From positions 248,001-312,000 of the forward strand of contig CAKOSZ010000001.1 of the NCBI GenBank assembly GCA_934119955.1: a stretch of DNA of 64,000 nt, in the 5' to 3' direction. A program made the position numbers and the translations under genes. Shown in pieces: positions 1-8,112 of this stretch. A model generated the notes under the pieces. The model was not told where the DNA came from, did no database searches, and saw only the letters and a program-made list of their open reading frames with translations. Within the stretch, counting starts at the first letter, position 1. Each line of letters begins with the position of its first letter. The stretch is from an uncultured Bacilli bacterium. Lineage in GTDB: Bacteria; Bacillota_I; Bacilli_A; RF39; UBA660.

Positions 1-39
1 CTATATTTTTTTTTATGTAATAATAAACTTGGAGGATAT

Positions 40-939
40 ATGAAGTTTGTAAAAAGAAATTATTTATTTATAATAATATCAGTTATTTTGGTCTTATTTG
101 TTACATTTAGTTTTATTTCTAGTAGAAATGATTATAACGAAGTTTTAGAAGCTAAAAAAAATTCGGTAACTGAGTGCTTTTTAAATGAAGATAAACATTC
201 ACCGGGTATATGTTTAAAATTACAAGAGGAATTTAATGATGAATATAAAACTAAGCCATCTTTTTATGATACAGTATCATATGCTTTGACTGGTAATTAT
301 ATGATTTTAGATATGACTTTATTTTTATTAATAGTTATTCCTACTTTATATAATTTAAGTAATTTATTAGGTGATAAAGTAATTCTTCATAACATGACAA
401 AAGAAAAATATTCTAAAATTAAACTTAATATTTTAAAACAAGGTTATCGCTACCTTTGGTTCTACCCTACTCTTTTAATATTTTTCTTTCTTTTATGTTT
501 AATAGTTAGCACCAATCAAGCTACAACAAATTTTCTTTATACAGATATTAATTTAGCAAGTAATCCTATTTATTTTATTATCATGTATTTATTAAATGCT
601 CTTTTTCTAACAGGAACTTATCTTAATATTTCTTTAATTGCTTTAAGAATTAAACATAATTATTTTCTTGCAACTTTAATTTCTTTTCTAATTTTTCTTG
701 TAACTGAGGTATTTTTATTTCTTTTTGTTGATAGATTATTTATTTCTTCAATATTGGATAAAGTAAATTATCAAGATTTGTTTAGTATAATAGGTATCTT
801 TGATATTAAAATTAATAATGCAGTTAATTTTAATTTAAGAGTGTTTATAAGTTTTAGCATGTTTTTTCTTACTTTTGTAATAACTTATTTAATATATAAA
901 AATAAAGAAAAATTAGTTATATCAGTGGAGGGCAATTAA
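40..939 (+). CDS. ABC exporter membrane subunit (unrecognised family)
   Basis: A 299-residue multi-spanning membrane protein with about six hydrophobic segments: one at the N-terminus (residues ~8-27), then a ~65-residue polar loop, then further helices from ~90 to the C-terminus. This layout (first helix, large extracytoplasmic loop, helical bundle) is usual for ABC-2-type permeases. Its stop overlaps the ATPase start by one base (TAATG), which ties it to that ABC transporter. A GGAGG lies 5-8 bases before the ATG. The substrate is not evident; the upstream context is cut by the window edge. Confidence 0.6.
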   Translation: MKFVKRNYLFIIISVILVLFVTFSFISSRNDYNEVLEAKKNSVTECFLNEDKHSPGICLKLQEEFNDEYKTKPSFYDTVSYALTGNYMILDMTLFLLIVIPTLYNLSNLLGDKVILHNMTKEKYSKIKLNILKQGYRYLWFYPTLLIFFFLLCLIVSTNQATTNFLYTDINLASNPIYFIIMYLLNALFLTGTYLNISLIALRIKHNYFLATLISFLIFLVTEVFLFLFVDRLFISSILDKVNYQDLFSIIGIFDIKINNAVNFNLRVFISFSMFFLTFVITYLIYKNKEKLVISVEGN

Positions 940-1568
940 TGAAATTAGAAATTAAAAATATTAGTAAAAAATTTAATGATAACTTAGTACTAGATAATAT
1001 TAATATGCAACTTACTAGTAATAATATCTATGGTTTTAGTGGTCGTAATGGAAGTGGTAAAAGTGTTTTACTTAAAATAATAAGTGGATTATATTTTCCA
1101 ACAACAGGTAATATATTTTTAAATGATAAAAAAATAGATTATCATGAAAAATTTTTACCAAGTCTTGGAGTTTTAATAGAAAGTCCTAAGTTTTTTCATA
1201 ATTTAACTTGTTATGAAAATTTAGAAATAATTGGTAATATTAGTAAAAAAATAGAAAAAGAAGATATTTTACGTGTTTTAGAAATAGTTAATTTAATAAG
1301 TGAAAAAGATAAAAAGTTTTCTAAATGTTCTCTTGGAATGAAACAAAAATTAGGTATAGCCTCAGCAATTATAAACGATCCAGATATTCTTATTTTAGAT
1401 GAACCATTTAATGGTATTGAAGAAGCATCAGTTTTAAAAATAAAAGAATATTTAAAATCTATTAAAAATAATAAAATAATTATTTTGTCAACTCACAATA
1501 AAGAAGATTTAGAAGAATTATCTAAACAAATATTTTATTTTGATAATGGAAAAGTGTGTATAAAATGA
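939..1568 (+). CDS. ABC transporter ATP-binding protein
   Basis: A 209-residue ABC ATPase. Walker A is GRNGSGKS (~residues 35-42), the signature region reads CSLGMKQKLGIASA (~130-143, LGMKQ in place of LSGGQ), Walker B is ILILDEPF, and the switch histidine is in STHNKEDL. It is shorter than the 230-300 residues usual for drug or bacteriocin exporters of this class. It overlaps the preceding gene by 1 bp and the next by 4 bp (ATGA), so the three genes form one operon. It should power export by the two flanking membrane proteins; the substrate is unknown. Confidence 0.9.
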   Translation: MKLEIKNISKKFNDNLVLDNINMQLTSNNIYGFSGRNGSGKSVLLKIISGLYFPTTGNIFLNDKKIDYHEKFLPSLGVLIESPKFFHNLTCYENLEIIGNISKKIEKEDILRVLEIVNLISEKDKKFSKCSLGMKQKLGIASAIINDPDILILDEPFNGIEEASVLKIKEYLKSIKNNKIIILSTHNKEDLEELSKQIFYFDNGKVCIK

Positions 1569-2302
1569 AAAATAAATTAAATACTCTTTTATCACTTATT
1601 AAAGTTAAAGTATTAATTGCAACTATAATTATTATTTTCTTTGCTAGTTTATATGGAGTTTTATCAGGAGATTTGTTACATTCTAATTTTTATAATCATA
1701 TATTATTTAGTTTTTCTAACTTCTTTTATATTATAATGATAATTTTATTAATAGTTATAAATATTATAAGTTTATCAAATGATTTTAAAAGTAATGGTAT
1801 AATAACTAAATATAAAAGTTATAAAGAATATACTTCAAATTTATTAAAAATAAATATTATTTATATTATAATTGTTCTTTTGATAAGTTTTATTTTAACA
1901 ATTTTTTCATCTTTATATGTAGTTAATTTTAAAATAGAAATAATCCCATTTCTTTATAATTTAACTAATTTAGAGTATTTATTATTTTATTTTTCTAGAA
2001 TGATTATTTATTTAATATTACTTAGTATAATAATATTTTATATTAATGTTTCTTTTGGTAATCTTATTACTTTTATATTTACTATTTTAATAAGTGTTTC
2101 TTTGTTTTTTAGTAATAATAAAATAATAGATAGTATTATTAAAATGCCATTTCTAGTAACTAGTTATTTTAAAATAAATAATTTTTCAAGTTTTAAGTTA
2201 GAAATAATTGCTAGTATTATTATGTTGATTATATTAATTTTAATAATTTATTTTTTAAAATATATTTGTATTAAAAAAAGATTAGATATAAATCAAGATT
2301 AG
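1565..2302 (+). CDS. ABC exporter membrane subunit 2
   Basis: A ~245-residue, extremely hydrophobic protein with about six predicted membrane segments and almost no soluble domain. I start it at the ATG at 1565, which gives the standard ATGA overlap with the ATPase stop, rather than at an upstream in-frame GTG at 1556. It is probably the second half of a heterodimeric ABC-2-like permease with the protein at 40-939. Codon use is strongly AT-biased like its neighbours. Confidence 0.6.
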   Translation: MKNKLNTLLSLIKVKVLIATIIIIFFASLYGVLSGDLLHSNFYNHILFSFSNFFYIIMIILLIVINIISLSNDFKSNGIITKYKSYKEYTSNLLKINIIYIIIVLLISFILTIFSSLYVVNFKIEIIPFLYNLTNLEYLLFYFSRMIIYLILLSIIIFYINVSFGNLITFIFTILISVSLFFSNNKIIDSIIKMPFLVTSYFKINNFSSFKLEIIASIIMLIILILIIYFLKYICIKKRLDINQD

Positions 2303-2328
2303 AAGTTTTACTTCTTTTTTTGTTTTTT
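2301..2328 (+). terminator. Intrinsic terminator of the ABC operon
   Basis: AGAAG/CTTCT stem with a 5-base TTTTA loop followed by a long T tract, directly after the last stop of the ABC operon. Confidence 0.65.
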
Positions 2329-2389
2329 TAATACATTTTTTGTAATTAATATTTTAAATATTGTCAAGTTTTGTTAAATATTTCGTATC

Positions 2390-2418
2390 TTTACTAATTA
2401 GTATTTTTTTGTTATAAT
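2390..2418 (+). promoter_or_regulatory. Probable sigma-A promoter of cdaA-cdaR
   Basis: TTTACT at 2390-2395, 17-base spacer, perfect TATAAT at 2413-2418, 24 bases before the cdaA start and after the upstream terminator. Confidence 0.6.
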
Positions 2419-2441
2419 ATTTCAGTATAGGAGATAAATTT

Positions 2442-3263
2442 ATGACATTAAATGGAATTATTGATATTTTAAAAACTATTGTTGATATAACCTTAGTTTG
2501 GATAATATTTTATTATATTTTAAAGAATTTTAAAAATAACGTTAAGATGTCTTTATTGTTTAAAGGTGTTTTAGTTATTATAATTATTAAGTTATTAAGT
2601 GATTGGTTAGGATTTACAACAGTTGGCTTATTACTTGAATATGTAATTGAATGGGGACCTCTTGCTTTGATTATTGTTTTTCAACCTGAAATTAGAGGTG
2701 CTTTGGAGCAACTTGGTCGTAGTCAATTACTTGGTCGTCATAAGATATTGACTGTTGATGAAAGAGAAAAACTTGTTTATGAGTTAATTCAAGCAGTTGA
2801 TTATTGTAGAAAATCAAGAATAGGAGCTTTGGTTGTAATTGAAAGAGATGTAAGTTTGTCTGATTATATTGATAAAGCCAAACCTTTATATGCTGATCTT
2901 ACAAGTGAGTTATTAGAATCAATTTTCTTTCCAAATAATCCACTTCATGACGGAGCAGTTATTATTCAAGGAAATAGAATTAGTTGTGCTGGGGCTGTAT
3001 TTCCTACAAGTAACAATATAAAACTTAATAAAAGACTTGGTACTCGTCATCGTGCTGCTCTTGGAATTGCTGAGGAAACTGATGCTATTAGTGTTGTAGT
3101 ATCAGAAGAAACAGGTAGAATTTCTGTTGCTGTTAACGGAGAACTTTTCTATAATTTAAGTTTGGATGATGCTAGAATGATGTTAATTGATGAATTAAGA
3201 CCTAAACTTGCTGCTGAAACAGAAAATAATGATGAGGAGGATATTTATGAAGAAAATAATTAA
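2442..3263 (+). CDS. cdaA: Diadenylate cyclase CdaA
   Basis: A 273-residue c-di-AMP synthase of the CdaA (DacA) type: three N-terminal transmembrane helices (residues ~8-80), a short coiled coil, then the DAC (DisA_N) domain. The two catalytic motifs are visible: the DGA motif in NPLHDGAVIIQG and the RHR motif in RLGTRHRAALGIAE. It condenses two ATP into c-di-AMP at the membrane, controlling potassium and osmotic balance. It is followed by its regulator cdaR, whose start lies inside its 3' end. The C-terminal tail is short and acidic (EENNDEEDIYEENN-like). Confidence 0.95.
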   Translation: MTLNGIIDILKTIVDITLVWIIFYYILKNFKNNVKMSLLFKGVLVIIIIKLLSDWLGFTTVGLLLEYVIEWGPLALIIVFQPEIRGALEQLGRSQLLGRHKILTVDEREKLVYELIQAVDYCRKSRIGALVVIERDVSLSDYIDKAKPLYADLTSELLESIFFPNNPLHDGAVIIQGNRISCAGAVFPTSNNIKLNKRLGTRHRAALGIAEETDAISVVVSEETGRISVAVNGELFYNLSLDDARMMLIDELRPKLAAETENNDEEDIYEENN

Positions 3264-4605
3264 AAAAATATGCCTTTTCATAGGAAAAATACTTAAAGTT
3301 ATTGATAAAATAATTATAACTCCTCTTATGAAGTTGTTTATTAAAATAAGTGAATTGTTTAATAAAAATAATAAAACTTTTGAAAAGTTATTTATGAATA
3401 AGCAATCCTTGATAATTATATCTTTATTAATGGCTTTTTTAACTTATTACATGATAGATAGAAATTCAGGTGCCTTAGTAGATAATTCGGCTGAGATATT
3501 GTATAACCAACCAGTTAAAGCAATTTATAATGAGGAAGCCTATGTAATTGAAGGTTTACCTGAAAGTGTTGATGTTATTTTAATTGGTCGTAAAAGTGAC
3601 ATTTATCTTGCTAAGCAATATCCAAATAAAGAAGGTATTACAGCAGATTTAAGAGAACTTACAACAGGAACTCATAAAGTAAGTTTAAAATATAGACAAA
3701 CTATTCAATCTGTTAATTATAAAATAGATCCATCAACTATAACAGTTATTGTTTATGATAAAGTAAGTTCTAACCGAGAAGTTACCCCAGAACTTTTACA
3801 TAGAAATAACCTTGATAGTAAACTTGATATAAGTGACATTACTTTAAGTAAAACAGAAGTAACTATTAAAGGTTCAGCTAAAAAACTTGAAACAGTTGCT
3901 TACGTAAAAGCACTTGTTGATGTTGATAATTTAGTAGAACCAACAGTTGGTAAAACAACAATTAGTAACAACAAATTAGTTGCTTATGACAATGAAGGTA
4001 AAATAGTTGATGTTGAAATATTACCTGAAAGTGTTGATGCAACCTTAACTATTACTTCAACTAGTAAAGTAGTACCGGTTAAAGTAGTACCAGTTGGTGA
4101 TATTGCTCTTGGATATGCTATTGAAACTGCTATTCCAAATATTTCAAGTATTACTATTTATGGTGATGAAGATGCTTTAAAATTAATTGAATACGTACCA
4201 GTTAAGATAGATGTTACTAACCTATCATCTTATAAAGAGTATAATGTTAATCTAGAAAAACCAAGTGGTGTACGTGATATGAGTGAAAAAACTATTTCAG
4301 TTAAAGTAAATGTTGCTAAGGAAGAACAAAAAGAAATAGATAACATAATTGTTCAAACTATCAACTTAGGAGAAGGATTAAAAGTAAGAGCACTTGGTAA
4401 AGAAAATAGTTTCATTTCAGTTATTGTTAAAGGTAGTAAAGAAGCAATTGATAAAATCGATAGTTCTAATATAAGAGCAATTGTTGATTTAACTGAATAT
4501 ACTACTCCTGGTGAATATGAAATTGATGTTAAAGTAACCGGCGATGATTTAAAACTAAGTTATACTTCTAAAACTAAAAAAGTTAAAGTAGAAATTTATA
4601 AATAA
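3247..4605 (+). CDS. cdaR: CdaA regulatory protein CdaR (YbbR-domain)
   Basis: A ~452-residue protein with a single membrane segment near residues 50-70 (SLIIISLLMAFLTYYMI) and an extracytoplasmic part made of about four YbbR repeats. YbbR proteins bind and modulate CdaA at the membrane. I place the start at the ATG at 3247 because a strong GAGGAGG lies just before it; an upstream in-frame start at 3208 would overlap cdaA by 56 bases. In most Firmicutes glmM follows cdaA-cdaR; here an insertion sequence follows and glmM is not in the window. Confidence 0.9.
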   Translation: MKKIIKKICLFIGKILKVIDKIIITPLMKLFIKISELFNKNNKTFEKLFMNKQSLIIISLLMAFLTYYMIDRNSGALVDNSAEILYNQPVKAIYNEEAYVIEGLPESVDVILIGRKSDIYLAKQYPNKEGITADLRELTTGTHKVSLKYRQTIQSVNYKIDPSTITVIVYDKVSSNREVTPELLHRNNLDSKLDISDITLSKTEVTIKGSAKKLETVAYVKALVDVDNLVEPTVGKTTISNNKLVAYDNEGKIVDVEILPESVDATLTITSTSKVVPVKVVPVGDIALGYAIETAIPNISSITIYGDEDALKLIEYVPVKIDVTNLSSYKEYNVNLEKPSGVRDMSEKTISVKVNVAKEEQKEIDNIIVQTINLGEGLKVRALGKENSFISVIVKGSKEAIDKIDSSNIRAIVDLTEYTTPGEYEIDVKVTGDDLKLSYTSKTKKVKVEIYK

Positions 4606-4614
4606 AAATAGATA

Positions 4615-4622
4615 GTTCGATT
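4615..4622. repeat. Left target-site duplication of the IS256-like element
   Basis: GTTCGATT immediately before the left terminal inverted repeat; the matching right copy GTTCGAAT (6031-6038) differs at one base. Eight bases is the duplication length usual for IS256-family elements. Confidence 0.6.
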
Positions 4623-4648
4623 GAGTCTGTAAATAATTTTGTGTAAAG
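4623..4648 (+). repeat. Left terminal inverted repeat of the IS
   Basis: Inverted match to 6005-6030 with four mismatches; the inner 11 bases (TTTGTGTAAAG) are identical in both ends. Confidence 0.75.
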
Positions 4649-4651
4649 ATG

Positions 4652-4696
4652 AATCCTTTCTGTGGTAATATAGAAATATATAACCAAGAAAGGATT
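4652..4696 (+). promoter_or_regulatory. Hairpin that hides the transposase ribosome-binding site, with a -10 box in its loop
   Basis: AATCCTTTCT (4652-4661) is perfectly complementary to AGAAAGGATT (4687-4696), and pairing can extend inward (TGGTAAT with ATAACCA, one bulge). The 3' arm contains the AAAGGA ribosome-binding site of the transposase (ATG at 4702). An extended -10 (TGG-TAATAT, 4663-4671) sits in the loop, so an RNA started from it at about 4678 would lack the 5' arm and expose the site, whereas read-through RNA from cdaR would fold and hide it. Confidence 0.55.
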
Positions 4697-4701
4697 TTTG
4701 T

Positions 4702-5910
4702 ATGAAAGAAAATAAAAATAATGAAGTTGTTAAATATTTATTAGAAAATTATGATATTAAAAATGCAAATGATATTGCTTATGCATTAAAAGATATGTTT
4801 AAAGATACTATTCAAACTATGATGAATGCTGAATTTGATTCATCTATGGGATATGAAAAAAGTGATAACAAAATAGAAAAATCAAACTATAGAAATGGCT
4901 ATTCTTCTAAAAAAGTAAAAAGTCAATTTGGTGAATTTGATTTATCTATTCCTAGAGATAGAAATGCAGAATTTGAACCACAAATTGTTCCTAAAAATAA
5001 AAGAGATATTTCTGGAATTGAAGAGAAAGTTATAAATCTCTATGGTAAAGGTTTATCTACTAGAGAAATAAGTGATTCCATCGAAGATATTTATGGAGTT
5101 CAATTATCTGCTACAATGATTAGCAATATTACTGATGCTGTTTTAGAAGAAATAGAAGAATGGCAAAAAAGGCCACTAAAGGAAGTTTATCCAATTGTTT
5201 TTATTGATGCAGTACATTTTAATGTTAAACAAGAAAATGTTATAGTTAAAAAAGCAGCTTATGTCATTCTTGGGGTTACTACAGAAGGATTTAAGGAGGT
5301 GCTAGGAATATGGATTGGAGAAAATGAATCAGCTAAATATTGGTTAGGAACCTTAAATGAATTAAAGAATCGTGGAGTCAAAGACATATTAATTATATGC
5401 TCTGATGGATTAAAAGGCATAAATGAAGCAATTAAAGCAGTTTATCCAAATGCTATGCAGCAAAGATGCATTGTTCATTTGATTAGAAACTCAGTTAAAT
5501 TTGTTTCTTATAAACATTTAAAAGAATTTTGTAATGATTTAAGAACTATATATAAATCAAATAATGAAAAGGAGGCACGAAATAATTTAGAAAAAGTAAA
5601 AGATAAATGGAATTCCATTTATCCAACAAGTTTAAAAGTTTGGGAAGATAATTGGGAAGCAATTTGTACTTTATTCAATTATTCTAAAGAATTGAGAAGA
5701 ATAATGTATACAACTAATGCTATTGAAAGTTTAAATCGTTCTTATCGTAAATATACTAAAACCAAAGGTGTATTTACTAGTGATAACTCTTTAATGAAAT
5801 GTTTATTTTTAGCTACTAAAAATGTAGAAAAAAAGTGGACTACTAGATACCCTAATTGGGATATGATTTATAATGAACTTAATATTTTATATCCTGAACG
5901 ATTAATTTGA
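4702..5910 (+). CDS. IS256-family transposase
   Basis: A 402-residue DDE transposase of the mutator/IS256 type, full length for the family. Recognisable blocks are the N-terminal MLNAEFDSSMGYEKS-like segment, the FPRDRN/PKNKR region, the first catalytic Asp in IVFIDAVHFNVK, the second in ICSDGLKGINEAI, the CxxH-like QQRCIVHLIRNS segment, and the Glu within TTNAIESLNRSYRK. No frameshift or internal stop is visible, so the element could be active. The reading frame ends ~95 bases before the right inverted repeat. Confidence 0.95.
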   Translation: MKENKNNEVVKYLLENYDIKNANDIAYALKDMFKDTIQTMMNAEFDSSMGYEKSDNKIEKSNYRNGYSSKKVKSQFGEFDLSIPRDRNAEFEPQIVPKNKRDISGIEEKVINLYGKGLSTREISDSIEDIYGVQLSATMISNITDAVLEEIEEWQKRPLKEVYPIVFIDAVHFNVKQENVIVKKAAYVILGVTTEGFKEVLGIWIGENESAKYWLGTLNELKNRGVKDILIICSDGLKGINEAIKAVYPNAMQQRCIVHLIRNSVKFVSYKHLKEFCNDLRTIYKSNNEKEARNNLEKVKDKWNSIYPTSLKVWEDNWEAICTLFNYSKELRRIMYTTNAIESLNRSYRKYTKTKGVFTSDNSLMKCLFLATKNVEKKWTTRYPNWDMIYNELNILYPERLI

Positions 5911-6004
5911 TCTTTGAAAATTATTCAATTTATGTTATTATTATAGTAACAAAAAGAGACTGATATAATCAATCTCAAATATCTTTATTACCATGGATTG
6001 GTAA

Positions 6005-6030
6005 CTTTACACAAAGTTTTTTACACTCTC
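6005..6030 (-). repeat. Right terminal inverted repeat of the IS
   Basis: Inverted partner of 4623-4648 (22 of 26 matches). Confidence 0.75.
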
Positions 6031-6038
6031 GTTCGAAT
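6031..6038. repeat. Right target-site duplication of the IS256-like element
   Basis: GTTCGAAT, matching the left GTTCGATT in 7 of 8 positions. Beyond it, 6039-6212 is AT-rich sequence in which I see no gene. Confidence 0.6.
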
Positions 6039-6212
6039 TTGAACTAATCTATTTTTTTAATAATATAATGTTTATGGTTTATCACACTTTTGTAAATAAT
6101 TGCATTTTGATCTACAATTTGACATGAATAAATTTATATTTACTAGCATTATATTCTTATTTACATAGTAAATATTTGTTTTTAATTTTTGAATTTTGTT
6201 TCTAATAAAAAA

Positions 6213-6242
6213 AGAATTGCTTATATAAATTTAAGCAATTCT
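6213..6242 (-). terminator. Intrinsic terminator of the 6241-6642 gene
   Basis: Perfect 11-bp stem (AGAATTGCTTA/TAAGCAATTCT) with an 8-base loop; on the minus strand it is followed by seven T. The stop codon of the minus-strand gene lies in the stem. Confidence 0.75.
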
Positions 6243-6642
6243 ATTTATTTTTAAAACTAAATTTACAATCAATTACTAAGGTTTTTAATTCAAATTTAAT
6301 ACTTTTTTCATAAAAATAAATAATGTCTTCATCTTTTATATCCATATTTACATATAATCTAAATTCTTCATCATTAAGTCTAGTTAAAGTTATTATATAA
6401 TCACTTATATCAAATAATAAGCAAGAATCTTTATAAAAAAAACTAGTATCCCAATGTAAATATTTATTAAGATCAATACTTTCATTAACTTTGATATTAT
6501 CTAAATTTAATTTTTCATCTTTAAATGTACAATTATAATTTAAATAAATATATTTTTCTAAATCTTTGGAATATATTTCAATTATATCATTATTGATTGC
6601 TTCTATCTTACCTATTCCAATATCTATTCCATTAAAAATCAT
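6241..6642 (-). CDS. Hypothetical protein, 133 aa
   Basis: I do not recognise this protein. It is small, probably soluble and beta-rich by residue pattern (many alternating I/Y/D stretches), acidic to neutral, with no signal peptide or membrane segment. It has its own promoter (TTGCCA, 17 bases, TATAAT) and its own intrinsic terminator, so it is a monocistronic unit beside the IS element. The start ATG is preceded by AAAGAGATGAAAG, a usable ribosome-binding site. Confidence 0.6.
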   Translation of the reverse strand: MIFNGIDIGIGKIEAINNDIIEIYSKDLEKYIYLNYNCTFKDEKLNLDNIKVNESIDLNKYLHWDTSFFYKDSCLLFDISDYIITLTRLNDEEFRLYVNMDIKDEDIIYFYEKSIKFELKTLVIDCKFSFKNK

Positions 6643-6667
6643 TTTCTTTCATCTCTTTCTTCGTCAT

Positions 6668-6696
6668 ATTATATCATGAAATTATAAAATTGGCAA
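6668..6696 (-). promoter_or_regulatory. Sigma-A promoter of the 6241-6642 gene
   Basis: On the minus strand TTGCCA (6691-6696), 17-base spacer, perfect TATAAT (6668-6673), 26 bases before the start codon. Confidence 0.7.
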
Positions 6697-6699
6697 AAA

Positions 6700-6716
6700 G
6701 TGAGTCAATAACTCAC
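6700..6716. repeat. 17-base palindrome upstream of a promoter
   Basis: GTGAGT-CAATA-ACTCAC lies just upstream of the -35 of the minus-strand promoter and between two divergently transcribed genes. It could be an operator or, on the minus strand where it is followed by five T, a weak terminator. No regulator is encoded beside it. Confidence 0.35.
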
Positions 6717-6797
6717 GTTACTTTTTTCTAAGTCTAGAAAATGTCAAAGAAGTTTTAAAATAAAAATTATTATGTTACTCTTATTATAGAGGTAGTT

Positions 6798-7124
6798 ATG
6801 AAAAGAATTATAAATGAAATTAGTAAGGATATTGAAAGTATCAAGAATTTAGAAGGTGATAAAGAAAGTATTCAAAAGTTAGAATATGTATTAAGTCAAT
6901 TAAGACTTTGGTTTATGTGTAAAAAAAATTATATTAATTATTTACCTGATTATGAAATACTAAACTTAGAAAAATTGATTTCTTCAATAGATTTAGATAC
7001 TAGAAGTAAATATCCTGATATAGTTAGTGTAATAGATTATTATTTTTTACTTATTAAAGTTTCTAACTATGAATTATATGATATGTTAGATAAAAAGTTA
7101 ATAAAAAAAACTAGTTTAAGTTAA
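6798..7124 (+). CDS. Hypothetical protein, 108 aa
   Basis: An unrecognised small, probably all-helical soluble protein (long stretches rich in Lys, Glu, Leu, Ile). A GAGGTAG site precedes the ATG by about 5 bases. It runs convergent with the LemA-like gene and overlaps its 3' end by 14 bases, a normal compact arrangement. No domain or motif can be assigned. Confidence 0.6.
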   Translation: MKRIINEISKDIESIKNLEGDKESIQKLEYVLSQLRLWFMCKKNYINYLPDYEILNLEKLISSIDLDTRSKYPDIVSVIDYYFLLIKVSNYELYDMLDKKLIKKTSLS

Positions 7125-7659
7125 TTAATCTAGTTATTTCTTTTTTATCAATATTAATTGGAATGTATTCATCAAAATCAAAGAATTTAGTTGCAAAACT
7201 GGTAGGACCATTATTTTTTAAATTATTATAAATAATGGTTTTATTATTATAATATTCAGTTGTTGCTTCTAAATTGATTTCAATATCATACAATTTCTTT
7301 TTTAAATTTAAAAAGTCTTTATTTTTTAAAAGTTCATCATAATTATCTACATATTCATTTATTTCATAAGTAGTACTATCTAATAAATCAATTAATTCTT
7401 CATAAGTACATTCTTTGGCATTGAAATCTAAAAATTTTTTAAAAGCATCTTCTTTAATACTTAAATTATCTTTTATAAATTTTGTTATTTCTTTATATAG
7501 TTTGTATTTTTGTCTTAAATAATTATTTATTTTTTCTTTTGACATATCAAGTGGTATCATAGATTCTTTTATTTTGTTTTTACTTATTATTATACTTATT
7601 ACTAAAAATATTATTATTAAAACAAAAATAGATATTCCAAGTATTACTATTTTATTCAT
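7111..7659 (-). CDS. LemA-like membrane-anchored helical protein
   Basis: A 182-residue protein with an N-terminal membrane anchor (residues ~3-25), followed by a long helical domain. The C-terminal stretch with EINLEATTEYYNNKTIIYNN, then a loop and FATKFFDFDEYIPI matches the LemA pattern (ETExxIxxxRxxYNxxVxxYN, FP, GF.P...F). LemA proteins are membrane-bound coiled-coil proteins of unclear role, exposed outside after the helix. The usual LIPNLV segment near the N-terminus is degenerate here, so this is a divergent member. Confidence 0.6.
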   Translation of the reverse strand: MNKIVILGISIFVLIIIFLVISIIISKNKIKESMIPLDMSKEKINNYLRQKYKLYKEITKFIKDNLSIKEDAFKKFLDFNAKECTYEELIDLLDSTTYEINEYVDNYDELLKNKDFLNLKKKLYDIEINLEATTEYYNNKTIIYNNLKNNGPTSFATKFFDFDEYIPINIDKKEITRLINLN

Positions 7660-7703
7660 ATTATCACCAAGAATATTATACTAAATTTTTTTTATATTTA
7701 CAA

Positions 7704-8036
7704 TTAAAAAGTAACAGGTGATAAAAATTCTATGTAGTCTATGTAAATATTATATAATAAAAATGATGTATTATTGCTTTTAATTAATAAAAAGTCTTTT
7801 CCAGTTTCTTCAATTGTTCCTTCAAATACTTTATCTCTCCATTCAACTGAATCATCAAATGAAGTGTAAACACGGACGTTTTTTCCAATATTTTGCATTA
7901 AAATATTATCAGCATATAAAGCATCTTCTTCATTTGTCATAATTCCTGGTAAGTTACTTTGGTTAGGTACCATAGTTTGTCTAGTATTGTTGTAGTAGTT
8001 ATCCTTATAAGGATCGTAATTATATGTATTATTCAT
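7704..8036 (-). CDS. gerQ: GerQ-like spore coat protein
   Basis: A 110-residue protein with a Tyr/Asn/Pro-rich N-terminus and a C-terminal domain matching GerQ (YwdL): ADNILMQNIGKNVRVYTSF, then EWRDKVFEGTIEETGKDFLL and a final YIDYIEF. GerQ is a coat protein cross-linked by the spore transglutaminase and needed for CwlJ function in germination. It is shorter than the Bacillus protein (about 180 residues), mostly in the low-complexity N-terminus. With the SASP and SpoIIR genes it supports a spore-forming host. Confidence 0.75.
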   Translation of the reverse strand: MNNTYNYDPYKDNYYNNTRQTMVPNQSNLPGIMTNEEDALYADNILMQNIGKNVRVYTSFDDSVEWRDKVFEGTIEETGKDFLLIKSNNTSFLLYNIYIDYIEFLSPVTF

Positions 8037-8066
8037 ATTTCCTCCATTTAAATATATGAAATTATC

Positions 8067-8095
8067 TTTAAATAATACTAATTTTTTGTTATAAT
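8067..8095 (+). promoter_or_regulatory. Probable sigma-A promoter of pduL
   Basis: TTTAAA (8067-8072), 17-base spacer, TATAAT (8090-8095), 17 bases before the pduL ATG. Confidence 0.5.
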
Positions 8096-8112
8096 TTATT
8101 TATGGAGGAATT

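Larger units (their letters stand above)
4623..6030 (+). mobile_element. Complete IS256-family (mutator-type) insertion sequence
   Basis: About 1.4 kb, bounded by 26-base imperfect terminal inverted repeats (4623-4648 and 6005-6030; 22 of 26 positions match), each beginning GAG and ending TTTGTGTAAAG on the inner side. It is flanked by an 8-base target duplication with one mismatch and carries one full-length transposase. It lies 17 bases after the cdaR stop. The single mismatch in the duplication suggests that the insertion is not brand new or that the target differed at that base. Confidence 0.85.
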
